DNA of 64,000 nt from DASXHD01 sp036488725 (GTDB taxonomy: Bacteria > Myxococcota_A > Polyangia > Polyangiales > Polyangiaceae), in contig DASXHD010000063.1 in NCBI GenBank assembly GCA_036488725.1, positions 1-64,000 on the forward strand, in the 5' to 3' direction. Shown here in pieces: positions 34,194 through 43,122 of this stretch. Each line of letters begins with the position of its first letter. Position 1 is the stretch's first letter. A program made the position numbers and the translations under genes. The notes below the pieces were generated by a model. It searched no databases, was not told the origin of the DNA, and worked only from the letters and a program-made list of their open reading frames with translations.

Positions 34194-34850
34194 ATGGCCG
34201 CCCCGATCGCGTTCCACTTCGATTTCATTTCGCCGTACGCGTACCTCGCGTGGACGCAGATTCACGCGCTCGCCGAAAAATACGGACCCGAGGTCGCGCC
34301 GGTGCCGACGCTGCTCGCGCCGCTCCTCGCGCACGGGGCGACCAAGGGTCCGGCCGAGATCCCGGCGAAGCGGATGTACATGTTCTTCGACGTGCTGCGA
34401 AGCGCGCACGTGCTCGGCGTGACGATCGCGCCGCCGAGCTCGCATCCGTTCAATCCGCTCGTCGCGCTGCGCGCCGCGTCGCTCGACATGACGGCCGCAG
34501 AAAAACGCCGCCTCGTCGACGTGCTCTACGCCGCGGTCTGGGTGAACGGTCACGGCGTCGAGACGCCGGAGAAAGTCGCGGCGATCGCAACGCGCGCGGG
34601 TCTCGACGGCGAGGAGATCGTGCGACGCGCGAGCGAGCAGTCCGCCAAAGATCGGCTGCGAAAACAAACCGACGACGCGATCGGCGCGGGCGTCTTCGGC
34701 GTGCCGACGATGATCGCCGACGGCGAAATGTTCTGGGGCGTCGACTCGCTGCCGCACCTCGAACGTTTTCTCCGCGGCGAGCTCTTCGACGCGCGCGCGA
34801 AGCTTCGCGAATGGAGCGCCGTCGGCGCCACCGCGTCGCGCAAGTCTTGA
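34194..34850 (+). CDS. 2-hydroxychromene-2-carboxylate isomerase/DsbA-like protein
   Basis: The 218-residue protein has the kappa-class GST/HCCA isomerase pattern: FDFISPYAYLAW with the catalytic Ser, helical insert, then GVFGVPTMIADGEMFWGVDSL with the cis-Pro. Such enzymes use glutathione in aromatic degradation, but many genomic homologues have unknown substrates. The ATG lies 16 nt from the divergent dehydrogenase start. Confidence 0.85.
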   Translation: MAAPIAFHFDFISPYAYLAWTQIHALAEKYGPEVAPVPTLLAPLLAHGATKGPAEIPAKRMYMFFDVLRSAHVLGVTIAPPSSHPFNPLVALRAASLDMTAAEKRRLVDVLYAAVWVNGHGVETPEKVAAIATRAGLDGEEIVRRASEQSAKDRLRKQTDDAIGAGVFGVPTMIADGEMFWGVDSLPHLERFLRGELFDARAKLREWSAVGATASRKS

Positions 34851-34855
34851 GACCC

Positions 34856-35713
34856 ATGCGACCCGACGTCCGCTTCGTGCTCGCCGTCGCGTCGATCGCG
34901 ATCGTGGCCCACGCCGAGTCGCCGGAGCGCGCGCCGCCCGAGTGCCGCGAGCAAGTCGCCGCCGCGCTCCGCGCGCTCAGGCCGGTGCTGCCCGCGCAGT
35001 GCACGCTCGAGCGCGCGATCCTCGCGTATGCGCCGGGCCGCTTTCATCCGGTCGACGAGGGCACGCTGCCGTCGCGCCGCGCGAGCGGGACCTGCCCGGC
35101 CGCCATGGCGAACGTCGCGAATCGCTTTTGCGTCGATCGCTGGGAAGATTCGCTCGCCGAGCGACGCGCCGACGGGAGCGAAGTCGCGTGGTCGCCGTTC
35201 GAAACGCCCGTCGCAGGACACGTGTATATTGCACACACTTCGCCTGGCGTGGTGCCGCAGGCCTACGTGAGCGCGGGCCAAGCGGAGCGCGCGTGTCGCG
35301 CGGCGGGAAAACGTCTGTGCGCGCCGGTCGAGTGGCGCGCCGCGTGCGGCGGGTCGCAAGCGAACGCATATCCGTACGGCGCGTCACGCGTCGCCGGCAA
35401 ATGTCACGACACGGGCGTCGCGCCCGCGCTCGCGCTCCACGTGAGCGACCTCAACGATCCGCGGCTCGACCAAATTCCGGACACGATCGCCAAGACCGGC
35501 GCGTACCCCGACTGCGTGAACGACTACGGCGTTTACGACATGGTCGGCAACCTCGACGAGTGGACCGCCGATCCCAACGGCACGTTCCAAGGCGGCTACT
35601 GGCTCGACACGTCCCAGCACGGCGAAGGCTGCGCGTACCGCACGATCGCGCACGATTTCACGTACCACGATTACTCGACGGGCTTTCGCTGCTGCGCCGA
35701 CGTCGCGCCGTGA
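34856..35713 (+). CDS. Secreted formylglycine-generating-enzyme (SUMF1)-like protein
   Basis: The 285-residue protein has a signal peptide (cleavage after AHA), then FCVDRWEDS, 'AERACRAAGKRLCAPVEWRA' with ACGG, 'YGVYDMVGNLDEWTAD' and a final 'STGFRCCAD', which are landmarks of the FGE-sulfatase domain. Many such proteins in myxobacteria are not sulfatase activators but binding domains. The gene follows the HCCA isomerase gene by 5 nt. Confidence 0.8.
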   Translation: MRPDVRFVLAVASIAIVAHAESPERAPPECREQVAAALRALRPVLPAQCTLERAILAYAPGRFHPVDEGTLPSRRASGTCPAAMANVANRFCVDRWEDSLAERRADGSEVAWSPFETPVAGHVYIAHTSPGVVPQAYVSAGQAERACRAAGKRLCAPVEWRAACGGSQANAYPYGASRVAGKCHDTGVAPALALHVSDLNDPRLDQIPDTIAKTGAYPDCVNDYGVYDMVGNLDEWTADPNGTFQGGYWLDTSQHGEGCAYRTIAHDFTYHDYSTGFRCCADVAP

Positions 35714-35736
35714 GCGACGTGATAGAACAGCCGACC

Positions 35737-36471
35737 ATGAGCAAAATCGACATCAAGACCGAAGACGGCGTCTGCCCGAGCTACGTCTACAAGCCGATCG
35801 GCACCGGCCCGTGGCCCTCCGTGTTGGTCTTCATGGACGGCATCGGCATCCGTCCGGCGATGCTCGAGGTGGGCGAGCGGATCGCGAAGCACGGTTTCTT
35901 CGTGCTGCTTCCGGATCTCTTTTATCGCGCCGGCCCGTACGCGCCGATGGACCCGAAGACCGTGTTCAGCGATCCCGATCAGCGAAAAATCTTGATGGAG
36001 AAATTCTTCGCGGTCGCGCAGCCGCCGATGTTGATGAAGGACACGCGATCGTTTCTCGACTGGATCGCGGCGCAGCCCGAGGCGAAGAAAGGTCCCGTCG
36101 GCACGACCGGGTATTGCATGGGCGGGCTCATGTCGCTCACCGCGGCGGGGACGTATCCGGATCGCATCGCGGCGGCGGCTTCGTATCACGGCGGGCGCCT
36201 CGCGACCGACGCGCCCGACAGCCCGTCGAGCCTCGCGCCGAAGATGAAGGCGCGCGTCTACGTCGCCGGCGCGATCGAAGATCAGTCGTTCACCGACGAA
36301 ATGAAGGCGCGCCTCGAAGACGCGCTCACGAAAGCGAACGTCGATCACAAAATCGAAACGTACCCGGCGAAGCACGGCTGGGTTTTCCGCGACACGCCGG
36401 TCTACGACGCGGCGCAGTCCGAGCGTCACTACGAGACGCTCTTCGCGCTCTTCGACGCGACGCTCAAGTAG
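35737..36471 (+). CDS. Dienelactone hydrolase family protein
   Basis: A 244-residue alpha/beta hydrolase. The Cys nucleophile is in GYCMGG, an acidic residue in GAIEDQSF, and the His in AKHGW; the opening DGVCPSYVYKP is also typical. The family hydrolyses lactones such as dienelactone in chlorocatechol breakdown, but most copies have other substrates. No signal peptide. Third gene of the 34.2-36.5 kb unit. Its 3' end overlaps the convergent gene by 8 nt. Confidence 0.88.
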   Translation: MSKIDIKTEDGVCPSYVYKPIGTGPWPSVLVFMDGIGIRPAMLEVGERIAKHGFFVLLPDLFYRAGPYAPMDPKTVFSDPDQRKILMEKFFAVAQPPMLMKDTRSFLDWIAAQPEAKKGPVGTTGYCMGGLMSLTAAGTYPDRIAAAASYHGGRLATDAPDSPSSLAPKMKARVYVAGAIEDQSFTDEMKARLEDALTKANVDHKIETYPAKHGWVFRDTPVYDAAQSERHYETLFALFDATLK

Positions 36472-37093
36472 GCGCGAGCGCCTCGATCATTTCGTCGAAC
36501 GGTTTCTCCGCGGCCGTCACCGTCGCGGAGGGGCCGACGATTTTGAAAAAGTAAGGTTGCTCCGGCGTCTCGACGATCGCGGCGAGCATCGTCCAGCCTT
36601 CGTGCGGCGCCGCCGACGGATCCATGCCGCCGCCGTAGGTGCCTTCGATCTTCACGATCGTGACGCGGAGATCGTGCACCTTTTTTTGCGACTGCTGAAC
36701 GACGGCCTCGCCTTCGAACTGGCCCTTCCAACGCTCGATGTTGCTCTGCAGGTCCCCGCCGGCGCGCGTGACGACGAGCTCGGTGTCGTCCGAAATTTTG
36801 TACGTCGCGAGGCGCATCGCGTTGGGATTCGGCACCTTCGTCCACTTCGCCGGCGCTTTCCACGTGAGCGCGGCCGGCTCGGTCGTCGGCGGCGCGAAGG
36901 CCGATGCGTTGTCGACCGCGGGATGATCGGGCGGCATGTCGGCGTTGGCGTTCGGCGCGTTCGGCTCGTTCGGTTCGGTCGGATCGGTCGCGACGCTCTG
37001 CGGCGCCGGCGGCTGCGCGGGCGAGCCCCAGATCAGCGCGAACGCGACGGCCGCTGCGAGACCGGCAGCAAGGATGATTGTGCTTTTTTGCAT
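36464..37093 (-). CDS. Membrane-anchored protein of unknown function
   Basis: The 209-residue protein has one N-terminal hydrophobic helix (about 5-23), a Pro/Asn/Glu-rich linker with repeated 'PNEPNAPN' and a soluble domain (about 75-205) starting LTWKAPAKWTKV that ends in FDEMIEAL. Similar anchored domains exist in Polyangia and Planctomycetes; the role is unknown. Confidence 0.7.
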   Translation of the reverse strand: MQKSTIILAAGLAAAVAFALIWGSPAQPPAPQSVATDPTEPNEPNAPNANADMPPDHPAVDNASAFAPPTTEPAALTWKAPAKWTKVPNPNAMRLATYKISDDTELVVTRAGGDLQSNIERWKGQFEGEAVVQQSQKKVHDLRVTIVKIEGTYGGGMDPSAAPHEGWTMLAAIVETPEQPYFFKIVGPSATVTAAEKPFDEMIEALAPT

Positions 37094-37136
37094 CGTGTGG
37101 ACGGCGCGAAGCTAACGCCGCGCGGCCCTCGCGTAC

Positions 37137-37148
37137 AGCACGCGTGCT
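37137..37148. promoter_or_regulatory. 12-bp perfect palindrome between divergent genes
   Basis: AGCACGCGTGCT in the 71-bp gap between the membrane-anchored protein and the CNB protein genes. A possible operator, though a GC-rich 12-mer palindrome can occur by chance. Confidence 0.3.
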
Positions 37149-37164
37149 ACCATCGCGCCGAGCG

Positions 37165-38616
37165 ATGACGCGGGAGGAGGTTTGGAAGCACGTCGCCGGC
37201 GTGCTGCGCGACGGCTTCGGGCGGCTGCTCGACGTGCGCGACGTTCGGCGCGTGCGGCACGTCGCGGGGGACGCGTGGGTCGTCACGGTCGTGCTCGCCG
37301 CGCCGAGCGGGGACCTGCACGTCGCCGACGTGAGCGTGGACGACGCGAAGCTCGCGATGACGCCGGTGCTCGGCGCCGATCACGTCATCGAAGCGGTTCG
37401 TCGCGCGCAGCGCGCGTCGCTCGCGCCGCCACCGGCGACCGACGAGCTCGGCGACCTCGGCGAGAACGAGGACGACGGCGCGCTCGGCATGCTCGAAGAA
37501 ATGGAAGCGCCGATCGAAGCGCGCATCGACGCGGCCATCGCGCGCGGCGACCCGGCGTCGCTTCGCGAGGCGCGTGATCTCTTGCCGCGTCTCTTGACCG
37601 AGCACGAGCGACGCGGCGCCACGCTGTTCACGATGGCGTCGGTCGAAGCGAAGCTCGGCGAGAGCGCGCTCGCGAGCGGTTATCTCGAAGCCGCGGCGCG
37701 CGAGTTCGCCGACCGGTTCGACATGCCGGCGCTCGAGCGCGCGGCGGCGCTCGGCCTCGAGCTCGTCGGGCCCGATGCGTTCGTCGTCTCGCCGATTCAC
37801 ACGCTGCTCGAGCAGAGCCGCGCGCGCCTCGCGCCCATCGCGACGCTCTTCGACGCGCGGAGCTTCGTCGGCCTCTCGGACGCCGCGCGCGCGAAGCTCT
37901 CCGCCGCCGCCGAGCTCCGCACCCTCGCGCCGGAAGAGATGCTCGTGAGCGAGGGCGAGCCGTCGCGCAGCGTCTTCGTCGTCAAGAGCGGCCTCCTCGG
38001 CGTGTGGCTCGAAAAACCATCCGGCGGCTCGTGGATGGTGCGCTGCTGCTTTCCCGGTTGGCTCCTCGGCGAGTCGAGCGTGCTCGCAGGTCCGGGCGCG
38101 CGGTGCACCGCGTCGCTCCGCGCCGAGCGCGTGAGCGAGGTCTTCTGTTTGCCGGCCGCGGCCGTCCGCGCCGTGATGGACGACGATCTCGCGTTCGGCA
38201 TTCGCATCGCCGAGACCAAGCAGATGCATCGCATCGACTCGTTCTTCTCGATGCACGAGACGATGGGCCAGCTCGACGTGCAGGTCCGCGACGAAATGCT
38301 CTCGTGCATCCAGCGGCTCGAGACGTTCGACTCGGAGACGATCGTGCTGCCGGCGAACGATCCGCCCGCGGTCGCGTGTCTCGTCGCGCGCGGATCGATC
38401 GGCCTCTTCGAAGAAAAAAAACCGGACGCGCCGGTCGCGACGATCGAAGCCGACGGATTTTACGGCGTGCGCGACGCGATTCACCAAATCGCGCCGAGCG
38501 TGACCGCGGTCGCGCGCGCGGGCACGACGGTCGCGTTCTTCGACGCGGGCCGCTTGCAGAAGCTCTGCGAGCGGAGCCCGCAGCACGTCGTCGCGGTCCT
38601 CGAACGACTCGGCTGA
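37165..38616 (+). CDS. Cyclic-nucleotide-binding-fold protein with helical N-terminus
   Basis: The 483-residue protein has an N-terminal domain, an acidic linker (DLGENEDDGALGMLEEMEAP), TPR-like helices (about 115-205), and one clear cyclic-nucleotide-binding beta-roll (about 245-360: LAPEEMLVSEGEPSRSVFVVKSG-like, then LLGESSVL and GARCTASL that correspond to the phosphate-binding cassette). A second, weaker roll follows to the C-terminus. There is no HTH or catalytic domain. The ligand could be cAMP or c-di-GMP; this is inferred from the fold only. Confidence 0.75.
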   Translation: MTREEVWKHVAGVLRDGFGRLLDVRDVRRVRHVAGDAWVVTVVLAAPSGDLHVADVSVDDAKLAMTPVLGADHVIEAVRRAQRASLAPPPATDELGDLGENEDDGALGMLEEMEAPIEARIDAAIARGDPASLREARDLLPRLLTEHERRGATLFTMASVEAKLGESALASGYLEAAAREFADRFDMPALERAAALGLELVGPDAFVVSPIHTLLEQSRARLAPIATLFDARSFVGLSDAARAKLSAAAELRTLAPEEMLVSEGEPSRSVFVVKSGLLGVWLEKPSGGSWMVRCCFPGWLLGESSVLAGPGARCTASLRAERVSEVFCLPAAAVRAVMDDDLAFGIRIAETKQMHRIDSFFSMHETMGQLDVQVRDEMLSCIQRLETFDSETIVLPANDPPAVACLVARGSIGLFEEKKPDAPVATIEADGFYGVRDAIHQIAPSVTAVARAGTTVAFFDAGRLQKLCERSPQHVVAVLERLG

Positions 38617-38624
38617 CTCGCGCG

Positions 38625-40166
38625 TCACCCGTCGAGCACCTCGCGAACGCGTCGCGCGAGAGCGTCGGGCACGATCGGCTTCTCGATGAACTGAACGCCC
38701 GGCTCGAGCACCCCGTGATGAACGATCGCGTGCTCGGTGTAGCCGGACATGTAGAGCACCTTCGTCGCCGGTCGGAGGACGGCCAAACGATCCGCGAGCT
38801 CGCGGCCGCCGATGCGCGGCATGATGACGTCGGTCAGCAAGAGGTGAATCGGCGCTTCGTGCCGCGCGCAAATCGCGAGCGCTTCGTCGCCGCCCTCGGC
38901 GACGAGCACCGCGTAGCCCTGGCGCTTCAGGATCGTGGCGGCGACGTTTCGCACGCTCTCTTCGTCTTCGACGAGAAGGATCGTCTCGGTTCCGCGCGGC
39001 GGGAGCGACTTGATCGGCGGCGGCGGCGGCGAATCGGTGGCCTTCTCGGCGATGCGTGGAAAGTACACCTTCATCGTCGTGCCGCGACCGAGCTCGCTGT
39101 AGACCCAAATGTTGCCGCCGCTCTGTTTGACGATGCCGAACACAGTCGAGAGGCCGAGGCCCGTCCCCTTCCCGGTTTCTTTCGTCGTGAAGAACGGCTC
39201 GAAGATGCGCGCGCGCGTCGCTTCGTCCATGCCCGTGCCGCTGTCGGTGACGGCGAGCATGACGTAGGGGCCCGGCTGCACCTCGACGTGCTCGGCGGCG
39301 TAGCTGTCGTCGAGGTCGACGTTGGCGGTTTCGATCGTGAGCTTGCCGCCGGTCGGCATCGCGTCGCGCGCGTTGACGACGAGGTTGACCAAGACTTGTT
39401 CGATTTGCGTGCGGTCGATGAAGGTCGAGCCGAGCTCGGACTCGAGCTGGGCGCTCAGCTCCACGTCCTCGCCGAGCAAGCGACGGAGCATTCGTTCCGC
39501 GTGGGTGACGACGTCGTTCAAACGAACGAACGAAGGCTGCAGGACCCGGCGCCGGCTGAACGCGAGGAGCTGCATCGTGAGATCGCGCGCGCGCTCGGCG
39601 GCTGCTTTGATCTCGACCAAATCGGCGCGCGCCTCTTCGGATTGGCCCTCGTCGCCGATGAGCATCTCGCTGTAGCTGAGGATGACCGAGAGGAGATTGT
39701 TGAAGTCGTGCGCGACGCCGCCCGCGAGCCGGCCGACGGCTTCCATTTTTTGCGACTGGCGCAATTGATCTTCGAGCGAGCGGCGCGCGCGGCGGCTCTC
39801 GGCCTCGCGGAGCTCGCGCTCGATCGCCGGCACGAGCCGGGCGAGCTTCCCTTTGAGGAGATAGTCGGAGACGCCGAGCCGCATCGTCGCGACCGCGACC
39901 TCTTCGCCGATCGTGCCCGACGCGATGATGAACGGGACGTCGGCCCCTTTGGACTTGAGCACGTTGAACGCCGCCGGCCCGCTGAAGCGCGGCATTTGAT
40001 AGTCGGAGATGATGATGTCCCACGGCTTGTCGAGCGCGGCGGTCATGTCCTCGGCGGTCTGAACGCGCTCGAACTCGACCTCGAACGAGCGACGAAGCTC
40101 GCGCAGGACGAGCTCGGCGTCTTCGTCCGAGTCCTCCACCATGAGGACGCGAAGATTTTTTTTCAT
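38625..40166 (-). CDS. Hybrid histidine kinase REC-HisKA-HATPase-REC, last gene of the chemosensory operon
   Basis: The 513-residue protein has an N-terminal receiver (MVEDSDED, Asp55 in ISDYQMP), a short linker and the H-box GGVAHDFNNLLSVI, then VVNARDAMPTGG, DSGTGMD, GTGLGLST and a C-terminal receiver (LVEDE, Asp in LTDVIMP, Lys in EKPI). No sensor domain of its own, so it probably takes phosphate from CheA or the preceding triple-receiver kinase. The ATG overlaps the stop of that gene (ATGA). Confidence 0.9.
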   Translation of the reverse strand: MKKNLRVLMVEDSDEDAELVLRELRRSFEVEFERVQTAEDMTAALDKPWDIIISDYQMPRFSGPAAFNVLKSKGADVPFIIASGTIGEEVAVATMRLGVSDYLLKGKLARLVPAIERELREAESRRARRSLEDQLRQSQKMEAVGRLAGGVAHDFNNLLSVILSYSEMLIGDEGQSEEARADLVEIKAAAERARDLTMQLLAFSRRRVLQPSFVRLNDVVTHAERMLRRLLGEDVELSAQLESELGSTFIDRTQIEQVLVNLVVNARDAMPTGGKLTIETANVDLDDSYAAEHVEVQPGPYVMLAVTDSGTGMDEATRARIFEPFFTTKETGKGTGLGLSTVFGIVKQSGGNIWVYSELGRGTTMKVYFPRIAEKATDSPPPPPIKSLPPRGTETILLVEDEESVRNVAATILKRQGYAVLVAEGGDEALAICARHEAPIHLLLTDVIMPRIGGRELADRLAVLRPATKVLYMSGYTEHAIVHHGVLEPGVQFIEKPIVPDALARRVREVLDG

Positions 40167-42079
40167 GAACCTGCCTTCTTCGGAAGCCCGATGCGGAATG
40201 TCGCGCCCTCCCCGAGCACGCTGTCGGCGTCGATCCACCCGTCGTGGCGACGCAAGATTCGTTTGACGAGCGCGAGCCCGATGCCGGTTCCTTCGAACTC
40301 GCGCGCGTCGTGGAGCCGCTGAAAAACGGCGAAGAGTTTTTCCTTGTAACGGCTGTCGAAACCGACGCCGTTGTCGCGCACCGTGTAGACGACCTCGGTC
40401 GCGGTCTCGACGCCTTCGACGTCGATGACCGCGCGCTCGCGCGTGCGCGTGTATTTCACCGCGTTGCCGAGGAGGTTTTGCCAGACCTGGCGCAGCATCG
40501 ATTGGTCGCCCCAGGTCGGCGGGAGCGCGCCGATGCGCATTTCGATGATCCGATTTTTTTCGGTGACGTCGGCGGCGACCTCGCGCGCGAGGGCGGCCAT
40601 GTCGACTTCTTCGAAGACGGTTTCGCGTCGCGTCGCGCGCGAGAACTCGAGGAGGTCGTCGATGAGACGGGCCATTTTTTCGGCGTTTTTGACGATGACG
40701 CCGGCGACGCGCGTCCCCTCTTCGCCGAGGGCGGTGCCGTGATCTTCGAGCAGGATGCGCGCATAGCCGTCGATCGCGCGGAGCGGCGCGCGGAGATCGT
40801 GCGAGACCGAGTAGCTGAACGCTTCGAGGTCGGCGATGAGCACCGCGCGCGCTTCGGCGAGCTCTTTGGCGGCGCGCGCCTCGGTCGCTTCGATTTCGCG
40901 CGTGAGGACCTGCTCGCGGACGCGGCGGTTTTCGTCCTCGAATTGCTTGCGGCGGATCTGCGCGCGGAGGCGCGCGCGGAGGACGTCGAAGTCGGCCGAC
41001 TTGGCAACGTAGTCGTCGGCGCCGGCGTTCATGCCGTCGAGCATGGCCGAGCGCTCTTCGCTCGCGGTGAGCATGATGACCGGCACGTCGCGCGTGATCG
41101 GCGACGCTTTGATGCGCGCGCAGACTTCGTGACCGTCGAGGCCCGGCATCATCACGTCGAGGAGCACGCAGTCGACGCGCTGCACGACGAGCATCTCGAG
41201 CGCGGCCTCGCCCGAGCGCGCGAGGATGACGTCGTAGCCCTCGCTCGCGAGCGCGCTCGAGAGCTCGTCGAGGAACGTCGCGCTGTCGTCGACCGCCAAG
41301 ATTTTTTTCGGGCCGAGGACGCTTGCCGTCGCGCCCTGATCGGCAGGGACGGCGTGCCGCAAGACTGCGGCGACGCGCGCCAAGATGACGTCGAGGTCGT
41401 CGTCTTTGCGTGCGAACGCGTCGGCGCCGGCGTCGAGCGCGTGGAGCTCGGCGCCGCGATCGTCGGACGCGGTGAGCAAGATGCACGGCGTCGTTCGGAG
41501 GCGCGTGTCGAGACGAAGTCGGCGAATGACCGTCACGCCGTCCACGTCGGGCATGACCCCGTCGACGACGACGAGCGCAGGACGAAGCTGCGCCGCGAGC
41601 CGCAAACCCTCCGTGCCGCCCGACGCGACGGCGACGTCGTAACCCGCACGTTCGAGCGTCGCCCGGAGGCGCTCGCGGAAGGTCAGGCTGTCGTCGATCA
41701 CGAGCACCGTCTTGCCCGTCTCGGTCCGCACGCGCGTCAGCTCTTCGGCGCGCGCGACGAGGTACGCGCGATCGTAAGGCTTGCCGACGTATTCGCTCGC
41801 GCCGGTGCGTAAGCCGCGCAGGCGGTCGTGCACTTCGGCTTCGCTCGAAAGAAGAATGATCGGGATCTCGGACGAGCGACGCACCTCGCTCATGAACGTG
41901 ACGCCGTCGGCGTCGGGCAGACGCACGTCGAGGACGAGCAAGTCGAACGCTTCGCGGGCGAGCGCGGCGCGCGCTGTCTCCGCGGTCGCGCACAGCGTCG
42001 GCCTCAAGCCGGCCTCGGCGAAGGCCTCTTCGAGATCCATCCGCACCGTGAGGCTGTCGTCGACGACGAGGACCTTCAT
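40163..42079 (-). CDS. Triple-receiver histidine kinase (REC-REC-REC-HisKA-HATPase)
   Basis: The 638-residue protein has three receivers in series, each with a phosphoacceptor Asp (LVLDVRLP, VVVDGVMP, VLLDVMMP) and a conserved Lys, followed by a coiled region and a kinase core (VSHDLRAPLRAI, LLGNAVKYT, DNGVGFD, GTGIGLAL) of the phytochrome type. It carries no sensor domain, so its input must be phosphotransfer or protein contact, most likely from CheA. It starts 4 nt inside the cheB stop (ATGA overlap). Confidence 0.9.
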   Translation of the reverse strand: MKVLVVDDSLTVRMDLEEAFAEAGLRPTLCATAETARAALAREAFDLLVLDVRLPDADGVTFMSEVRRSSEIPIILLSSEAEVHDRLRGLRTGASEYVGKPYDRAYLVARAEELTRVRTETGKTVLVIDDSLTFRERLRATLERAGYDVAVASGGTEGLRLAAQLRPALVVVDGVMPDVDGVTVIRRLRLDTRLRTTPCILLTASDDRGAELHALDAGADAFARKDDDLDVILARVAAVLRHAVPADQGATASVLGPKKILAVDDSATFLDELSSALASEGYDVILARSGEAALEMLVVQRVDCVLLDVMMPGLDGHEVCARIKASPITRDVPVIMLTASEERSAMLDGMNAGADDYVAKSADFDVLRARLRAQIRRKQFEDENRRVREQVLTREIEATEARAAKELAEARAVLIADLEAFSYSVSHDLRAPLRAIDGYARILLEDHGTALGEEGTRVAGVIVKNAEKMARLIDDLLEFSRATRRETVFEEVDMAALAREVAADVTEKNRIIEMRIGALPPTWGDQSMLRQVWQNLLGNAVKYTRTRERAVIDVEGVETATEVVYTVRDNGVGFDSRYKEKLFAVFQRLHDAREFEGTGIGLALVKRILRRHDGWIDADSVLGEGATFRIGLPKKAGS

Positions 42080-43122
42080 GGCGCCTTTCCCGCGCGCAAC
42101 CGCAGCGCGCCGGCGATTCCCCGGAGCGGAAGGATCTCGCGCGCCGCGCCGAGGAGCGCGGCTTCGCGCGGCATGCCGTAGACGACCGAGCTCGCTTCGT
42201 CTTGCGCGATCGTGTAGCCGCCCGCTTTTTGGATCGCGAGGAGCCCCGCGGCGCCGTCCTTTCCCATTCCGGTCAAGAGACACGCGGTCGCCGACGCGCC
42301 GAGCTCGGTCGCGACCGATTCGAAGAGGACGTCGACCGATGGCTTGCACGAATGACGCTCGGGCGCGTCGGAGAGAAAGAGGCGATCACCGCGCACGAAG
42401 AGATGCCGATCCGACGGCGCCATGACGACGCGGCCCGACCCGAACTGCGGCAGCGGCATTCCGTCTTGCGCGAACGTCACGCGGAGCGGCGAGAGTCCGT
42501 CGAGCCAATCTGCGAACGCCGCGCCGAACGTCGTCGAGATGTGCATCACGAGGAGAATCGGCACCGGAAAGTCCCCGCCGAGATCCGAGAGCAGCGCGCT
42601 CAACGCGGACGGGCCGCCGGTCGACGCGCCGATCGCGACGACGCGACACGCGGGCGCCGGCGCGCGGAGCGTCCGAGCCGGCGCTCGGTCCGGCTGCGCG
42701 AGCTTCCCGCGAACGTGCGTGATGACTTTGATGCGCGAGACGAGCTTGACCGCGCGAACGAGCTTCGCCTCCCACGCGTCGTCGGCTTCGTCGCCGAGCG
42801 GTTTGTCGAGCACGTCGACCGCGCCGGCCGCGAGCGCTTCGTACGTGCGAAAGAGCTCGCCGCGATTCGTCGACGCCGAGACGATGAGGATGGGCGTCGG
42901 TCGATGCGCCATGATCCATTCGGTCGCCGCGAGGCCGGTCATGATCGGCAGCATCATGTCGAGCGTGATGACGTCGGGGCGGAGCGTCTGACAAAGCTCG
43001 ATCGCGGATTTTCCGTCGCCGCATTCGCCGACGACCTCGAGCTCCGAGTCGCGCGCGAGCGTCTCGACGATTCGCTTTCGAACCGTGAGTGAGTCGTCGA
43101 CGACGAGGACGCGGAGAGCCAT
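42076..43122 (-). CDS. cheB: Chemotaxis response regulator methylesterase CheB
   Basis: A 348-residue CheB: receiver (VVDDSLTVRK, Asp in LDMMLP, Lys in DKPL) and methylesterase domain with the Ser-His-Asp triad (Ser in GASTGGP, His in LVMHIS, Asp in LTGMGKDG). It removes methyl groups from the MCP of the same operon. The first base of its ATG is the last base of the cheA stop (TGATG), so it is translationally coupled. Confidence 0.95.
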   Translation of the reverse strand: MALRVLVVDDSLTVRKRIVETLARDSELEVVGECGDGKSAIELCQTLRPDVITLDMMLPIMTGLAATEWIMAHRPTPILIVSASTNRGELFRTYEALAAGAVDVLDKPLGDEADDAWEAKLVRAVKLVSRIKVITHVRGKLAQPDRAPARTLRAPAPACRVVAIGASTGGPSALSALLSDLGGDFPVPILLVMHISTTFGAAFADWLDGLSPLRVTFAQDGMPLPQFGSGRVVMAPSDRHLFVRGDRLFLSDAPERHSCKPSVDVLFESVATELGASATACLLTGMGKDGAAGLLAIQKAGGYTIAQDEASSVVYGMPREAALLGAAREILPLRGIAGALRLRAGKAP

